A DNA stretch of 64,000 nt from Zantedeschia hybrid cultivar (taxonomy: Eukaryota > Streptophyta > Magnoliopsida > Alismatales > Araceae): contig JARZZO010000011.1 in NCBI GenBank assembly GCA_030544215.1, positions 16,540,001 through 16,604,000 on the forward strand, written 5' to 3'. Shown piece after piece: positions 22,650 through 35,800 of this stretch. Positions within the stretch are counted from its first letter, which is position 1. Each line of letters opens with the position of its first letter. Made by a program: the position numbers and the translations under genes. The notes under the pieces are model-generated. The model saw only the letters and a list, made by a program, of their open reading frames with translations, was not told where the DNA came from and made no database searches.

Positions 22650-25600
22650 AAGGAATAGTAGAGGACTACAGAGACCGAGAAGTAAAAATTCCATAAAAGA
22701 AATATCCTTGGTTACCTCTCTTGCTGCAGATCGAGATTTTCTACTCTATTTTTTCTACAATAATGATATTAAACTTTGTCTTATTGATAAAAAAAATTCT
22801 TTAAAGAAAATCTTTCTTTCCCTTCCTTACTTCTCTCCTGCCATAATAGGTTGGCAACGAGCACCACCGATGTAGAAAGACTGAAGTAGATGCTATGCAT
22901 ATTAGAATATATACTTGCTGCATCCTCCTCCGTCATGATGTTGTCATTCGATCACCACGATTGGATGTAACACTATCAGTAGTGCAGTTTTTTTTCCAGG
23001 AAATTTACTTAGTTGAGGGAATATAATCAAGCCAAAGTTAAAAATCATTACTGTAGAAATACATAGGACCATACCAAATGGTAGAAATACATAGGCCCGT
23101 ACCGCATGGCGGAACGGATTGCCCACCTCAATATCTCGACTTTGGCCGACTCGATCTCATGCCCTTCTCAGCTGGGGCCTCGTGCCCATTCCACTACGAC
23201 ACAATGTCCAAAAAAAAAATGATAGAAAAAACAAAGCTAAACACCATACTGTAGAAATCTTCTACCCTCTTTTGTCTATAGTGATGATATTTAACTTTTT
23301 TTTTTATAGTAATGTCCACCATGGGAGTATAATACATAGGACCATACCCAATGGGTAGACAAAGCCATCATAGGTAAATGCCCAACATAAAGGGTAAGGA
23401 CCTCCACTTTTTTTTGAAGCTTAGTATGGACCTCCACTAGAGGAGCCAAAACTCGCCAGAGCAATAGCGCGGGGGACCAAAAAAATGCATGGAAAAGAAG
23501 CAAACTCACAGAGAACCATCGGGCGATCTTTTGATGGTGGCATATCGACGACGGAGAGGCATTGCTCTTGGGGAAGGGTCTCCATGGAAACCAGCTGCTG
23601 ACTGCCAGAAAGAGCTGCAGATCCAACTGAAGTTACTGAACAACAACACTAGGTGACTCGGAGGTGTATGCCGACGGTGACGTACGAGATAAGCTTGCTT
23701 CTCGAGCACCACTGTGAGTTTCCAAGATCCCAAAATGGGGTCTCCCCAGAGACGACAGAGTCATACATGATCCCAACGGTGCTGTCGGATTCAAGACAAG
23801 GAGATTGTCCGACCTCCAAGGAGAAAGGAGAGCAAACGGGAACATGGAGCACCAAGCAGGAGAAAGGCGAACAAACAGGAACAGGGGTAGTAAGGAGGAG
23901 GGTTAGGAAGCACAGGGAAGGCAACTGCGCAAGGAAGCCTGATAGTTGAAAATGCCAGCAGAATTCCGTATATATGATCCGGGCATCCCCACAAAAGGGG
24001 GCAAACAAATGGCAAAACAAGCTTTACCAAACAAAAAGATGCCGTAGGGGAGGAGGGCAGAGGGGGATGAGAGGTGGATGCATTGGTGGGGAATGGCCAG
24101 AGCCCCAGCGGAAGGAGTGCTGCGCTGGCCGCTGCCTGGTTGGGAGGGGGAGTCCCGCTATGCTGGAGATGAGAAACAAATGTTGTGCCTTCCCGTAGCT
24201 GTTCTTGGTGGGAGTTCATAGAAAAATAAGGCTCATTTTGACGTTCCCGTCCAAGAATACCCCCATTGTGGGTGACCTTTTAGTGCAAAACTTGGAAAGA
24301 ACAAAAATTTCCCTTGCTCTTGCAAATCTAATCAAACGATACCTAGATTCTAAAAGGTCTGTCCGGCCCGAGCTGAGAATGCTTCCTCAATTCGAACCAA
24401 AAAAAAAAATGGAGTCATGGGTAATTTGCAAGATTACAAACCGAACATTAGAGATGAAATGGAAATGGTAGGGCATGCGGTCCCCATCATAAACGCATAA
24501 AGTTTTAAAGCCCTTCCAAGACTCTGACCATATTCAACATGTCAGTATTTAGAATAAAAAAGGCTGAAGTGTAGCCCACTTCTTACTATACAAGCTGCAC
24601 AATGGGAAAGATTATGCAGTCCGCACAAGTATAGATATGGAAATTATGGGGTGTGGATCACTCCCGAACAGAGGAGGGAACTCTTACCGTCACCAATTGT
24701 CACCTGTGCACCCATAACCAGCTGAGACAATGTCGGCTATCTGATATTTAATCAAATTTGAAAAAGAAATTGCCCAGTTCAAAGACCACCCGAATTCACA
24801 GCCGTAACTGTCCAATGCACTGAGGTGGAAGGTGAGGGGAAACTAGCTGTCCCTTTTTCTTTATGCCTATTGAGTCAGGTGACACCACTCAGAGATTGAG
24901 AATTACAAAAGTTCAAGCACACAGGTGACATAATCCAAAGATCAGGAGTTGTAAGTTCTCTCCTCCCATATACTAAGTTGATCCACATCCAAAATTATGT
25001 ATTTATCAAGATTGGAGGTCTAAAAGTCTCCAATAGGTACATGATGGATGCAATCCATAGTAACGCCATTAAGCTGTTTTTTGTTTTTCCATAGGCCACC
25101 ATAGTCCTGACAATCACCAGTTGTCAAAAAGGGTTTTTAAATCTAGTACCGAGATTGGATGGTTGTAAGATACTCACAAGAGAATTTTTAGTTTCCGGCA
25201 GTTTTCGATTGGAAACTGAAACCAAGAAAAGGAAGGCCATATGGGTCAAGCGGATTTTGAAATCAGAAATTTACAGCAACATAAACATAAGAAAATCACC
25301 ATACAAGAGTTTTTTTTGGTGTTTTGTACACCAAACAACCCATAAGCATCTTATCAGGCGGGCGAAGAGTTTAGAAAGTATCTGCATGCTATAGTTTGGG
25401 CTTATTTCAATTGCATGGAATTTTCAGGTATTTTGGGGGACCACAAAGCAAGATATTGCTTGGTTAGGGCCTAGGAGAACTGGGGTCAGCATCAGGAGTT
25501 GGACCAAGTTTCTTGACAGCCTAGATGGACAGACTCTTCCAATTTCACCCCAATTTCTCCATACGCTAAATTGATGTAAGATATACGCTTTCTCTGAAAG

Positions 25601-25730
25601 CATGAAGGACCCAATGGCGGGTCTTTTATGAACCACAAACTTCATTATTGCAATTATTTACCTCATTAAACATATCTAACACGCACATGGAAGCGTATGG
25701 ATTACAAAAAAAAAAATCCCTCTAGACTAC
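22650..25730. other. Intergenic, nothing recognised
   Basis: Overlapping open frames occur at 23290-24220 on both strands. A short direct repeat (GGAGAAAGG...CAAACNGGAACA) recurs near 23820 and 23866, and no family motif was found. The remaining 1.5 kb is featureless. Confidence 0.4.
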
Positions 25731-25795
25731 TTTGGAAAGCATCAGGATCCTCTCAAGAGCATGATGCTCTGAACTCAAGATGCTCATGATGCTCT

Positions 25796-25922
25796 CGAGA
25801 GCTTCAAGAGCATCAGGAAGTTATCGAAAGCATCCTAAAAGCATCATGCTCTCGAGAGCGTCAAGATGCTCTCCAGGGCTTAGGATGCTATCGAGAGCTT
25901 CCTGATGCTCTCGAAGCTCTCG
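25796..25922. repeat. 127-nt foldback with 43-bp arms
   Basis: The left arm 25796-25838 (starting CGAGAGCTTCAAGAGCATC) and the right arm 25880-25922 (ending GATGCTCTCGAAGCTCTCG) are reverse complements at 39 of 43 positions. The 41-nt loop contains a smaller palindrome around GCTCTCGAGAGC. The flank 25735-25795 carries more GATGCTC/GAGCATC words in both orientations. This could be a young MIRNA-type hairpin, a foldback transposon remnant or a self-duplicated palindrome. No coding sense is seen. Confidence 0.75.
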
Positions 25923-25924
25923 TT

Positions 25925-27200
25925 TAGCAGGTATTTTTTTTCATTATTTTTTAAATCCAGCCCCCCATGTGTACTAACGCGTGGCTGTTGTCGGCGCACA
26001 TTTAAGGCGGGTGACGGGCCGTGTGTGCTTTCTAGGTGGCACGAGCGGACAGGGAGCTCATTCCTGCAGAAGGAGATCAGAGAATCTTCAAAAATAATCT
26101 ATCTAAAGTAATCTATTTTTCAATAATAAAACATCAAGAAATAAAGAAACCGCTACATAAACATTGAACATGCAGACATTCTTGTGTTTCACCTACCATA
26201 ACATGACATGTCCATTCTGAATGCTGAAGCCCGGTATCAAGTATACAATGCCCAGGAGCAACATTCCTAAATGACACCCACAAACAAAACAACCATATTC
26301 CTCTTATTTGTCAAATCCGACTTGCAGCTCCAAGACTCTGGGTGACAAAAGGACATCAGTGGGTTAGCTAATGGCGAGCTGAGTAAAGGTTTATAAAGCC
26401 TGCAACAAATAGAATGTTCACGAAAACCTACAAAGATTATTATTTCCCACTTTGCAATATGTAGGAGATTCTGTATGTTTGGAACATCTGTTTACAGTTG
26501 AATAGAGGATAAAGGTTTTCCATTGGTAAAGTGACAAGGAAGTATTAGTCCACAAAAGCACGATCAGAAGAATATTCCACTCTCTGAGTGCAGATGCAGA
26601 GCTGCAGCAGTAGACAAACGTGTCCCCAGAATAACCACTCTCAAGACAGTTTATAGCTTAAGGTTCAAGCACAAAGAGAGAAATCTTGTTGGTTTATCTA
26701 TGGCTCCTCAATTAAACCACCTGATATTCCATGTGTAAACATGGCATAATGCCCTCCTATTTCAGATATCCATCCTATGAATAGTTTCTGGTGCCTCAGT
26801 AGGTCCACTGTAAGGATAAAAGACCAGATGATTTATCACTGCCAATCTCACCATTCTATGCAAAGAGTAAACCCAAGCATACATGACTTCGACAGTTTGC
26901 TTGTTTTCCATGGCCTTCTGTATTTAGCTGATGTCCTACTAAGTTGCTCTTGTGATGTAAAGGTCTCCGGCTGATGTCCTACTAAGTTACTCTTGTGATG
27001 TAAAGGTCTCCAACCAGGAGCTCCAAGCCCTTGAGAGTTCTGTGATGAACTGCATAATGGCAGAGAAAAGATGACTGGCTACTACTGTCTTAATTCATTT
27101 TATATGATGGGAGAGGGTGAAAAAAATAATTGTACAAAATAACAAAGTGTATGTATCCCGAACAATCGTGTAAAAATCCTATCACAAGTTTGCTTTCTTT
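25925..27200. other. 3' flank of the SLC37-type gene
   Basis: Probably the 3' untranslated region and downstream sequence of the minus-strand transporter. It holds the 43-bp tandem duplication listed next. No other gene is seen. Confidence 0.4.
26927..27012. repeat. Tandem duplication, 43-bp period
   Basis: Two units begin GCTGATGTCCTACTAAGTT and differ at one internal base (G/A) and at the last base. Confidence 0.93.
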
Positions 27201-27207
27201 CACCAAT

Positions 27208-29390
27208 CTACTTTCTTTCACCTATCTTGCTGACAATCTCAGCTTTTGCAATGTGAATCAAAAACACTGCTGCAAGGGAAGTTGCAAAAATCAGCATAAC
27301 AAAGACACTATTCCATCCCCTTGTTGAGATGTATCCTGTAAGCAAAGGCCCAAGAGCTGCTCCAACGGAGCCAGTGCCATCAATGATAGCCGTCACAGTA
27401 GCCAAAGCTCGCGAGTTCCCTTTATTCACATCCTGTGTACCGAGGTCCGTTGCAACAGCAGTGGTAATAAGAGAGTATGGGCCATTTACAAAGAAACCGG
27501 AGAGAAACATCAAGGTGATGTTGAATGAGTTTGAGACACTTCCATAAACCCGGTAAAAAATAAGTGCTGGAATTGATAGAAATAAGAAGAGTATTGAAGT
27601 AATTGCACGAGCTCCCATCTTATCAGATATATAACCTGCTGTGATTCCACCAAACACTCCCCCCACATCAAATATCGTTGAAAGGATTCCCGCAGTTTTG
27701 TGTGATGGACGTTTCCCAGCAACAGCTGCAAAATTCCAGGAGGTGACAGTTCCAGTATCAGGGCACACGATTGATCCCTACCTACGGCATAAAAATAATG
27801 AAACAAACAAAAGCATGGAAAACTAGATTGTTAACATTTGAATTCCTATGATCAAATTGCTATATGTCTCTTAGCAAAACAGAACACTGACAACTCCTTT
27901 GTAATCTAGCATCTCATCCTAGTCTCAAGAGTTCCTGCCGTTATGTTGTACTTTGGTGATGTTCGAATAAACACAGAGCATGAACTTCATATTCTGTACA
28001 ATGATGTAATATGCCATAAAATACCATTCTCACTGTTTTCCTTGCATTTGGTGTGTGTTGTAAACACTTGGACTGGAAGTACAGTCAACTGTTTGACACT
28101 CATTTCTGGACGGCTTCAGTTTTCGGTCTAAAAATACTGTGATAAAGCAAAATCCAAGGATTTCAAAACCTGCAAGTTTAAAACCATGACGAAATCTTAC
28201 AGCATAACAAACGATACCTAAGAGGTAAAAGGAACCTATTTGAGCCGTTAATTAACATTAAAATTTCTATTCCACGATAGCACCTGCCGATTTGGGTAGG
28301 GATCTACATATACACGTATATGATCAAACCGATCAGAAAAAGACTAGGGAAACAGCCATATCACATACGCTTAAAGAAGTGGTGGAAAATGATTCCTGTT
28401 ATTCTTCAGAGAAAGAGGAAACTTTCTGCACATGATCCACATACCAGTGTGCCGTATGTAAAATGGCAACCAATAGAGGAACGTGTAGGCCACCAGCTTG
28501 GAGAAGAAGAGGCAGAACGCATACGGCGCCACACCTGGCAGCCTCCACGCCTCCAAGAACCCAATGGCGGCTTCAGAGTCCAGATCTGGCGTCTCCGACA
28601 CAAGAAGACTGGCCTCCTCCACCTGCCTCCCCCCGTCCGCATTATCCATAGATCCATTGGCGTTGCCGCCTTCGCTCATCTCCATCTCCGATACCACTGC
28701 TTCAAACCCTAAATCCTTCGGGCTTACAACCAGGAAAACGAGGACGATGACACCGACCACCATGATCAGAATCCCCGGCAGAACAAACGACCACCCCCAG
28801 CCATACTCCAACACCGCCGAGGCCACCACCGACCCCAGGATGTTCCCCACGGAGGTGTGCGAGTTCCAGATCCCCATGATGAGGCCCCTCTTTGATTTGC
28901 CGAACCAGTTGCCCACCACAGCCACCACGCACGGCCACCCTATGGACTGGAACAGGCCGCTGAAGATCTGCACCGCCAGGAAGAAGGCCAGCCGGTGGAC
29001 GCCCCACCAGTACCCCAGACCGAAGGCGACCGTTGTGACCCCGCTGCCGAGCATCCCGAAGGCAAGGAAGCGACGGAGGTCGACCCGGTCGCCGGCATGC
29101 CCGGCGAGGTACATGCCCGCGGAGTAGGAGGAGAGGAAAGCGAGGTCGAGCTCACCGAGGCGGTGCGGGCCGCGGGGGCCGTCGAAGGGGGCCCAGCCCG
29201 CGGAGGGGGCGGTAGCAGCGGCGACATCAGAGGAGGTGGGATCGGGGGCGAGGACGCTCTTGACGATACTGGGGGGCTTGCGGGAGGCGTGGAAGGCGGC
29301 GTAGGCGGAGAAGGTGAGGAGGAGGGCGCGGAACTGGTGGAGGAGGAGGGCGCGGTGGGGAGGGGAAGGGGGGCGGGCTAGGGTTTCCAT
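27208..29390 (-). CDS. SLC37-type glycerol-3-phosphate transporter (MFS), two exons
   Basis: Exon 1 is 28445-29390 and exon 2 is 27208-27725 (stop 27208-27210). The intron has a CTG|GTATGT donor and a TTTTGCAG acceptor, phase 1, and the join reads RHT-AVAGKRPSHKTAG. The product is 487 aa, usual for plant members. It is a major-facilitator protein of the organophosphate antiporter group. The N-terminal half has LTFSAYAAFHASRKP, and a family-typical loop/helix WFGKSKRGLIMGIWNSHTS follows TM4. A hydrophilic central loop lies at about residues 220-273. TM7 (YAFCLFFSKLVAYTFLYWL) ends exon 1. Exon 2 gives TM8-12, including FDVGGVFGGITAGYISD. Characterised plant relatives (G3Pp) exchange glycerol-3-phosphate for phosphate and respond to phosphate starvation; that role here is by homology. 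The first exon is extremely GC-rich compared with exon 2. I chose METLARP as the start because the upstream frame is low-complexity and lacks family sequence. Confidence 0.93.
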
Positions 29391-31330
29391 CTGCGCAGAA
29401 ACGCTAGTTTGGGGCGTTCTGCTAAAGACATGGGGCGGGGGAGGAGAAGGAAGCCGAAGGAGAAGGGCGGGCTGTGGTGTGGAAGCGGCGGTTGGCGGCG
29501 GCGTGTGGGAGTGGCGACTGGTAAAAGTCAGGGACGTCAACTGGGGGAGCGGGCGGCGGGAGGAGGTCGGGAGCCGTTGTGGACTGGGCCGGTCCGGTCT
29601 GGACCGGGTGGTGCTGGAAGGGGATCCACTTGTCTCCCTGTACTTAATGCCCACTGGAATATTAGTTCGGTATAGTATTAATTTTAATATAATTAATTTT
29701 GAAGTCAATGATATTAATACCGAAATTGATACTGAAAGAACATAGAGAAGGATGACTGAAGGAGAAATACAGGGTTAAATGTTAGAGAGAAGAGAGGGGG
29801 CTTTTAGACTCCCAATCAGACTTATATTGAACTTGTTATAACAATGTACTTTGTTAACTTATGAACATTAAAATTGATAAAGCATAACAAAACACCTGTT
29901 ATTAGTATATCGAAATCGATATTGATAGAGCTATTTAATACTACAACCAAACACGTTATAAAATTATTTTTTTGGAATTTTATTATATCTTATAGAGCAA
30001 TGTATTTTTGTTATAAATGCATTTCGATCAAAAGGGTACAATTGCAATATTTTTGAATCTATCAAATAGTTGTATATATATATATATGGAACAGATCTAA
30101 TGTAGATGCACCCCACTTAAAATTTTTCTAGCCCAATCTTGAAAAAAAATTAAAATTTGTCAAAAAATTTAAATATTCGCTTACCCTGGAGGTTGTTCAC
30201 ATTCCTTGGAATTTATATTTCACATCTGATCAAGAAACTCAACCATAGTCATTTGATTGGGTACCCACAAAAAATATTTTTAAAGATATTTAAAATAATA
30301 AAAAAAATAAAAATTTACTCCAATTGACCTTTGCGGTTGTTCCCAACCCTTGGGATTTTGATTTTAATGCTCAGTTAAAGGGTTTAAATAAAAAAAAGCG
30401 AGGTGCATCTACCTTAGATGTAATCTACGGTGCGTTATAACCGACCTCATTTAACTAATGATTACTACAAAAAATACAAATTGAAATAATGATTGGTGAT
30501 GTTTGAAATCTCATTTAAAAGAAAATTTTAATAAAATAAATTCTAAATTTCAAATCTAAGGCTTTCACGGGCATTGTTTTTTTAACCAATCTTTCACGGG
30601 CATTGTAGAGGCAAAACATCAATTGTTTTGATGTTCTCCACGATTAAGGATGTAGATGATTGGAAATACACAGAAAAAGAACATTTAGTCTCCTAGGCGA
30701 TTTCTTAGGGGAAAACTCTAAAATACTTTAACTTAGTAAGGATAACTCAGGAAAATAGCAAAGTCAAGAACTCTTAGACCTAATGTGATTTAACGTTTCA
30801 TATCTTTTTTCTGTTTTTTTGTATGCCTTGCATATCAAGTAGTGGGAGGAACCTTTCATTAGTAGTTGTTGTTCTAATTATATAAGCATCTCTATTTTGT
30901 CTACTCCACTGTGTAGTCCTCAGTTGTTTGACTTTGACTAAAGGTATCGTCTTAATCTATGAGACTACTTCTCTAAAAAATCTATTGGAACCCAACATTA
31001 TCACCTAATCAAGCTGAATTAGTAGTGATACAAAATTATCTTTTTATTAAGAAAAAGTAATGAACTTTGTCCGGATACAGACTCCTATTTATACTATATA
31101 TATAAAATAGAGTTCTCTGATGCTACGTGTCAACATCAAAGTTCTTTGTTTCCCTCTTAAATTATATCTCTCTTTTCTTTCCTTATTAACGTCTATGTTC
31201 CCTATTAACTTCCCTCATTATTTTTTTCTCTCTTCCTATTTCTCATTAATTATCTCTCTCACCATCTCTCTCTCCCTTTCTCTCATTAATTATCTCTCTC
31301 TTCCTTCTCTTTCTCATTAATTCTCTCCCT
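29391..31330. other. Shared upstream region between divergent genes, left part
   Basis: The first 250 bp are GC-rich promoter/5' leader of the transporter. Then come the dispersed AT-rich repeat (29640-29960), a possible MITE (next entry) and AT-rich DNA with TCTCTC runs at 31240-31340. No gene is seen. Confidence 0.4.
30094..30426. mobile_element. Possible small MITE with inverted ends
   Basis: The left end is AGATCTAATGTAGATGCACC. The right end, read on the minus strand, begins AGATTACATCTAAGGTAGATGC, so both ends share AGAT..TA..TAGATGCACC. The interior contains two GGTTGTTC...CCTTGG(A/G)ATTT blocks. No target duplication was established. Confidence 0.4.
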
Positions 31331-31339
31331 CTCCCCTCT

Positions 31340-31746
31340 CTCTTTTTGCTTAAGTATTATTATTATTACTATCCTCTTTTACATTTTTCTCTCCCCCTAT
31401 TAATATTTATATCACCTATTTTTTTGTTCCTTATTATTATTACTATTGTTCCAATCTATTTTAAAATGAGTTATTATTATCATCATTATTATATATATAT
31501 ATATATATAATTGATATTATTATTATTATTAAAAAAATAATATCAAAATGATAGTCTCATAGGATAATGATAATTAATTTTACTATTATTATTATCATTA
31601 TTATTATTATTATCTTTCTTTCTCCTCTTTCACATTTTTCTCTCTCCCTATTACTATTTTTATCTCTAATTTTTCTATCCCCTATTATTATTATTGTTGT
31701 TGTTATTGTTGTTGCAATCTCTTGAGATAATAATAACTAATTTTGA

Positions 31747-31778
<32 letters not shown>

Positions 31779-32445
31779 GCATAGTCTCATGAGATAATAT
31801 TAATAAAATTTTATATTAATATTATTTTAAATAATTTATTATTATTATTATTTGTGAGACCAGTCTCTCTCTCACTTTTCTCACTCATATTATTATTATT
31901 ATTGTTATTGTTGTTGTTGTTGTTATTGTTGTTACTGTTATTATTATTATTATTATTGGGATAATTTTTTAAGATAATAATAATAAATTTTGATATTATC
32001 ATTATTGGGATAGTCTTATGGGATAATAATAACTAATTTCGTCATTAACAAGACTGGTTTCTCTCTCATTTTTCTCCCAATCTATATTTCAACACAATAT
32101 TTATTAAGATAATCTCATACGATAATAATAATAACCTTCAGTTCACTTTTTAATGTTCTCTCTGAATCCATATTTTAATTGTTGTTGTTGTTATTGTTAT
32201 TATTATTATTAACATTGGGATATTTTTTAAGATAATAATAATATTTTTTTATATTTATTATCATTATTAGGATAATTTTATCGGATAATAATAACTAATT
32301 TCATCATTAACAAGACCAATCTCTCTCTCATTTTTCTCCTAATCTATGTTTCAACACAACATTTATTAAGATAATCTCATGCGATAATAATAATAACGTT
32401 CAGTTCACTTTTTAATTTTCTCCTTGAATTCATATTTTAATTGAA
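31340..32445. repeat. TTA/ATT-microsatellite region with a 262-bp tandem duplication
   Basis: Long (TTA)n, (ATT)n and (TTG)n runs alternate with AGATAATAATAA words. From about 32021 a longer unit (GGATAATAATAACTAATTTC, then TCATTAACAAGAC, CTCATTTTTCTCC, CAACACAA, AAGATAATCTCAT) recurs at 32283, a 262-bp period. An open frame of consecutive Asn codons on the minus strand is a translation of the repeat, not a gene. It lies 370-1470 bp upstream of the BRIZ start codon. Confidence 0.85.
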
Positions 32446-32811
32446 TATAATAATTATGAAATTTTAATATCTATAAAAAACTAATCTAACATTTATAGAA
32501 AAATATTAATATTTTAAAACATATATTCTTTTATAATTATTTTATTTATTTTTTCAAAAATATAAAAAATAATTTCACTTATATTAATTATAAATTTTTT
32601 ATTCAAATGATCCTGCACCGCACCGGATTACAACTAGTATGTGCATATATGTGTACATGCGGCATACGTCCCATCTCCTCTTACATCTCTTTTCTCTGTG
32701 CCAGGCCGCTCGACTGCGCTCCATTCGAATCCCAAATCCGTCGCAGCGAAAAGGAGAGGCCCTTCCGAGTAGGAGGTCTTCGCCGTGTCCACCACCTCCG
32801 CGAGCGCCGCC

Positions 32812-35800
32812 ATGGCGCAGGAAGCCCCTTTCCAGCCGCCTACGCCGGACGCTCCCGGCGAGCAGAGCTCGGCCTCGAGCTTTGGTCTCACTCGGATGGT
32901 CCCCTTCTCATCCGGAAACCCTAGGATAGAAGAAACCAGGGGTATCATGCACCTCTACCCCGAGGACACCTCCTCTCCCCCCAGACTCCCTGTACGATCT
33001 CTTTTCCTTTTCGATCGGTTCGTGTTGTTTGGCGTAATTTGGATCAGCAGGGCGATAACTGAAATAGTGTTCGGTTCGTTCCAGGTCGGGAGGAAGCCGC
33101 TTGTTTGTGTGCTGGAGGTTCCGAATCATATGACCTATGCGGATTTCTGCCAGTTTTGTGGTTCTTTCATTCAACATGTTTTGGAGATGCGAATTGTCAG
33201 GTTGACCCTTGACCTTCTGTACTAGATGCTTTTTCTAAAATAAAAATTCTTAGGGTGGCTCTCGATTCGTTCTTAGATAACCAGTTTTTTGGAGTGATGG
33301 GTCTGAATGGGATGTCAGGAATGATGGAGTCGAGGACCGGTACAGCGTTCTGATCGGATTTGACAGCCAAGTCTCCGCGGATGAATTCTACTGGCATTTC
33401 AATGGGAAGCACTTTTCTTCTTTGGAGGTGTAGCATTTTTACAGTTTATGATATGTCTGTCTGGATGTGAACGTTGTGCATTCAGAATTTTGTGTTGATA
33501 TTGGACTTTGAAACCTTTCGAGACAGGCAGATGCTTGCCACATCCTTTACAGCGTTGATGTGCAATACACAGGATCCATCGAACATGCACAAAGCTCGGT
33601 TATCTCTGTGGAACAGCCTACTTGTCCAGTCTGCCTTGGTGAGTTAGGTCATTTGGTTGATGATTGCTAATGTTCTCATGAAGTTGGGTTGTCTGATTTC
33701 TTTTTTTCTGAGGCCATTGATGTCACCTAAATTGCATTTTGTGTTAGGCTTAATGTGATTTATTTAGAAACGACTAATGTTTAGAAGGATGGAACAGAAT
33801 GCCAATCTTTTCACAGAGGAAGGACATTGCATGTAATGTATTTGCAAGGATATTGACAATTTAAATAACTTCATCTTTACATGAGGGGAAAAAGGTCGAT
33901 GAGACAACATCATTGAGAAAAAGGCTGAGGCGGAAACCTTCAAGGCCCCAAGCCATCCAAGGCATCTATCTAGGCAGCCACCTTAACACACTGACTCAAA
34001 CATCAAATACTTTAATTCACCTTTGCTGTGTAAAACTGTAAATGGGTATGGAAATTGGGGTGCCAGGAGAATGCTCTATGGGTGGAGATCATGTCTTAGA
34101 AGTATTACAAACATGGACAGATCTGGGACCTTGTACCAAAAGCTGCTAGTTCCCCATGTTTGGAAAGGTATATTATAAGTGAGATGTTTTTCTACACTGG
34201 TACCTGTATACTTGCATACTGGTCGGAGTTTTCTTTTCTTTCTTTCTTTATTTTCTTTTTTTTTTTGAGAGAGAGATAGTGTGGAGATGGGAGCTAGCTA
34301 AGGAATTCTTATCTCTGTTCAGTACTGCAGCAAATCCCGAGGCTTCAACAGCATACCTCCCCTACTTTCAGGAGGAATTTTGTAGATGCTAAGATAGTGC
34401 AGTTCGAGACTTTGCTCAGCTACTTGGAAGGAACTTCAATCCCACTAGATGTTCCTGATAGATGGAGATGGAGGTGAGAGACGGTTGGGACTTTCATGAT
34501 GAGGTCTGCATACCACTTCATTGTGGATAGTGGGCTGCAGTTCCCCTAGATGGATCAAGCATTCAAGCCACCTTCACTTATAAATGTGTAGATGCTTTTG
34601 TGGCACATCATGCATGAGAGACTTCCTACCCATGACTGGTTAGCTTGATATGTGCAGAACCATGGGATACTGTCCCCTTTGTAATGAAAAGGACGAACTT
34701 GTGAATCACCATTTTTTTCAGTGTTCTCTCTTGAAACTGCAGCTGATGTAGCACTTTCCGGTTTCCAGTTAATATGGAGCATTTAAGCTAAGGATGGGGT
34801 GGAAGGTGGTGGTCAAATGCATTAGGTGAATTTTTTCATGTTATTCTGTGGACTCATGAGGGGTAGGGGCTTATATAAATGTGTAATTATGAGGGTTAGA
34901 AATAATGTCAGGATCAGGGGAGTTGATCCTTAAATATGATAGAGTCTAGGAGATAATTTCTAAAAATCCGATAAAGATATTATGCTTTGATTCGCTTCCA
35001 GAAAACGAGGACAATTGCCTTTCAGGAGGCTGGTTATACATAGATAACTTGCAACCTTTTTTCTTTATATTTTTCTATATATCATTTATTCCATATGCTG
35101 CAGTTTTGTTGTCAGGCTAATATTTTTGTTAGCATGACTTTGTACATGTTTGCACATTTTGTGTTACATGGTTTGTTCTTTTTCTCCTTACTCTTATCCA
35201 TCATGTTATACAGAGAGACTAGATCAAGATACTAGTGGAATCCTCACAACGATTTGCAATCATTCTTTCCACTGCTCTTGTATATCAAAGTGGACAGATT
35301 CTTCTTGTCCGGTAAGGGTCCTGTTGCTATGAAGTTTTGTTTACATTATGTCCATCCTTGGTAAAGTTGAGCATAAGAGTTTTCCTAATATCATTTGCAA
35401 TGAAATCCCATGATCTATGATGCTTTGAATTACTTTGAGTTACTTTTATATTTATTAATCATTACCATTAAATCATATTTTATCATTAATTATAGAAAAA
35501 GTAGATGAATGAAAAGTTAAAGAAGCAAAATGAATATAAATTGAGTAGGAATTAAGTAAATCAAATAATATAAACTAATATTTATGTTAATATTTTCATC
35601 TCGAAGATTCCACCGTAATTAGTGTATATTACCGAATTGCATGCACCACTTAGATGCATTAAATGAAAATTATATGCATTACACTTATATGAAGACTAAA
35701 AGAAACTGTCCCTTTGAAAAGATGAGAAAATTGGGGTGGTGAGCGAGGGAAGGCAGTAGGGATGTAAATGATCTTTCTTGGGATCTCAATTTTGAGTCAC

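Noticed and set aside
23290..24220. Cluster of overlapping open frames, up to 142 aa
   Set aside because: No recognised domain in any frame. The local repeat GTPVPVCSPFS-like is a short DNA duplication.
28498..29381. Plus-strand open frames of up to about 200 aa
   Set aside because: They are antisense shadows of the GC-rich transporter exon, whose minus-strand frame carries the family motifs.
31811..32002. Open frame rich in Asn
   Set aside because: It is only the translation of an ATT/TTA microsatellite.
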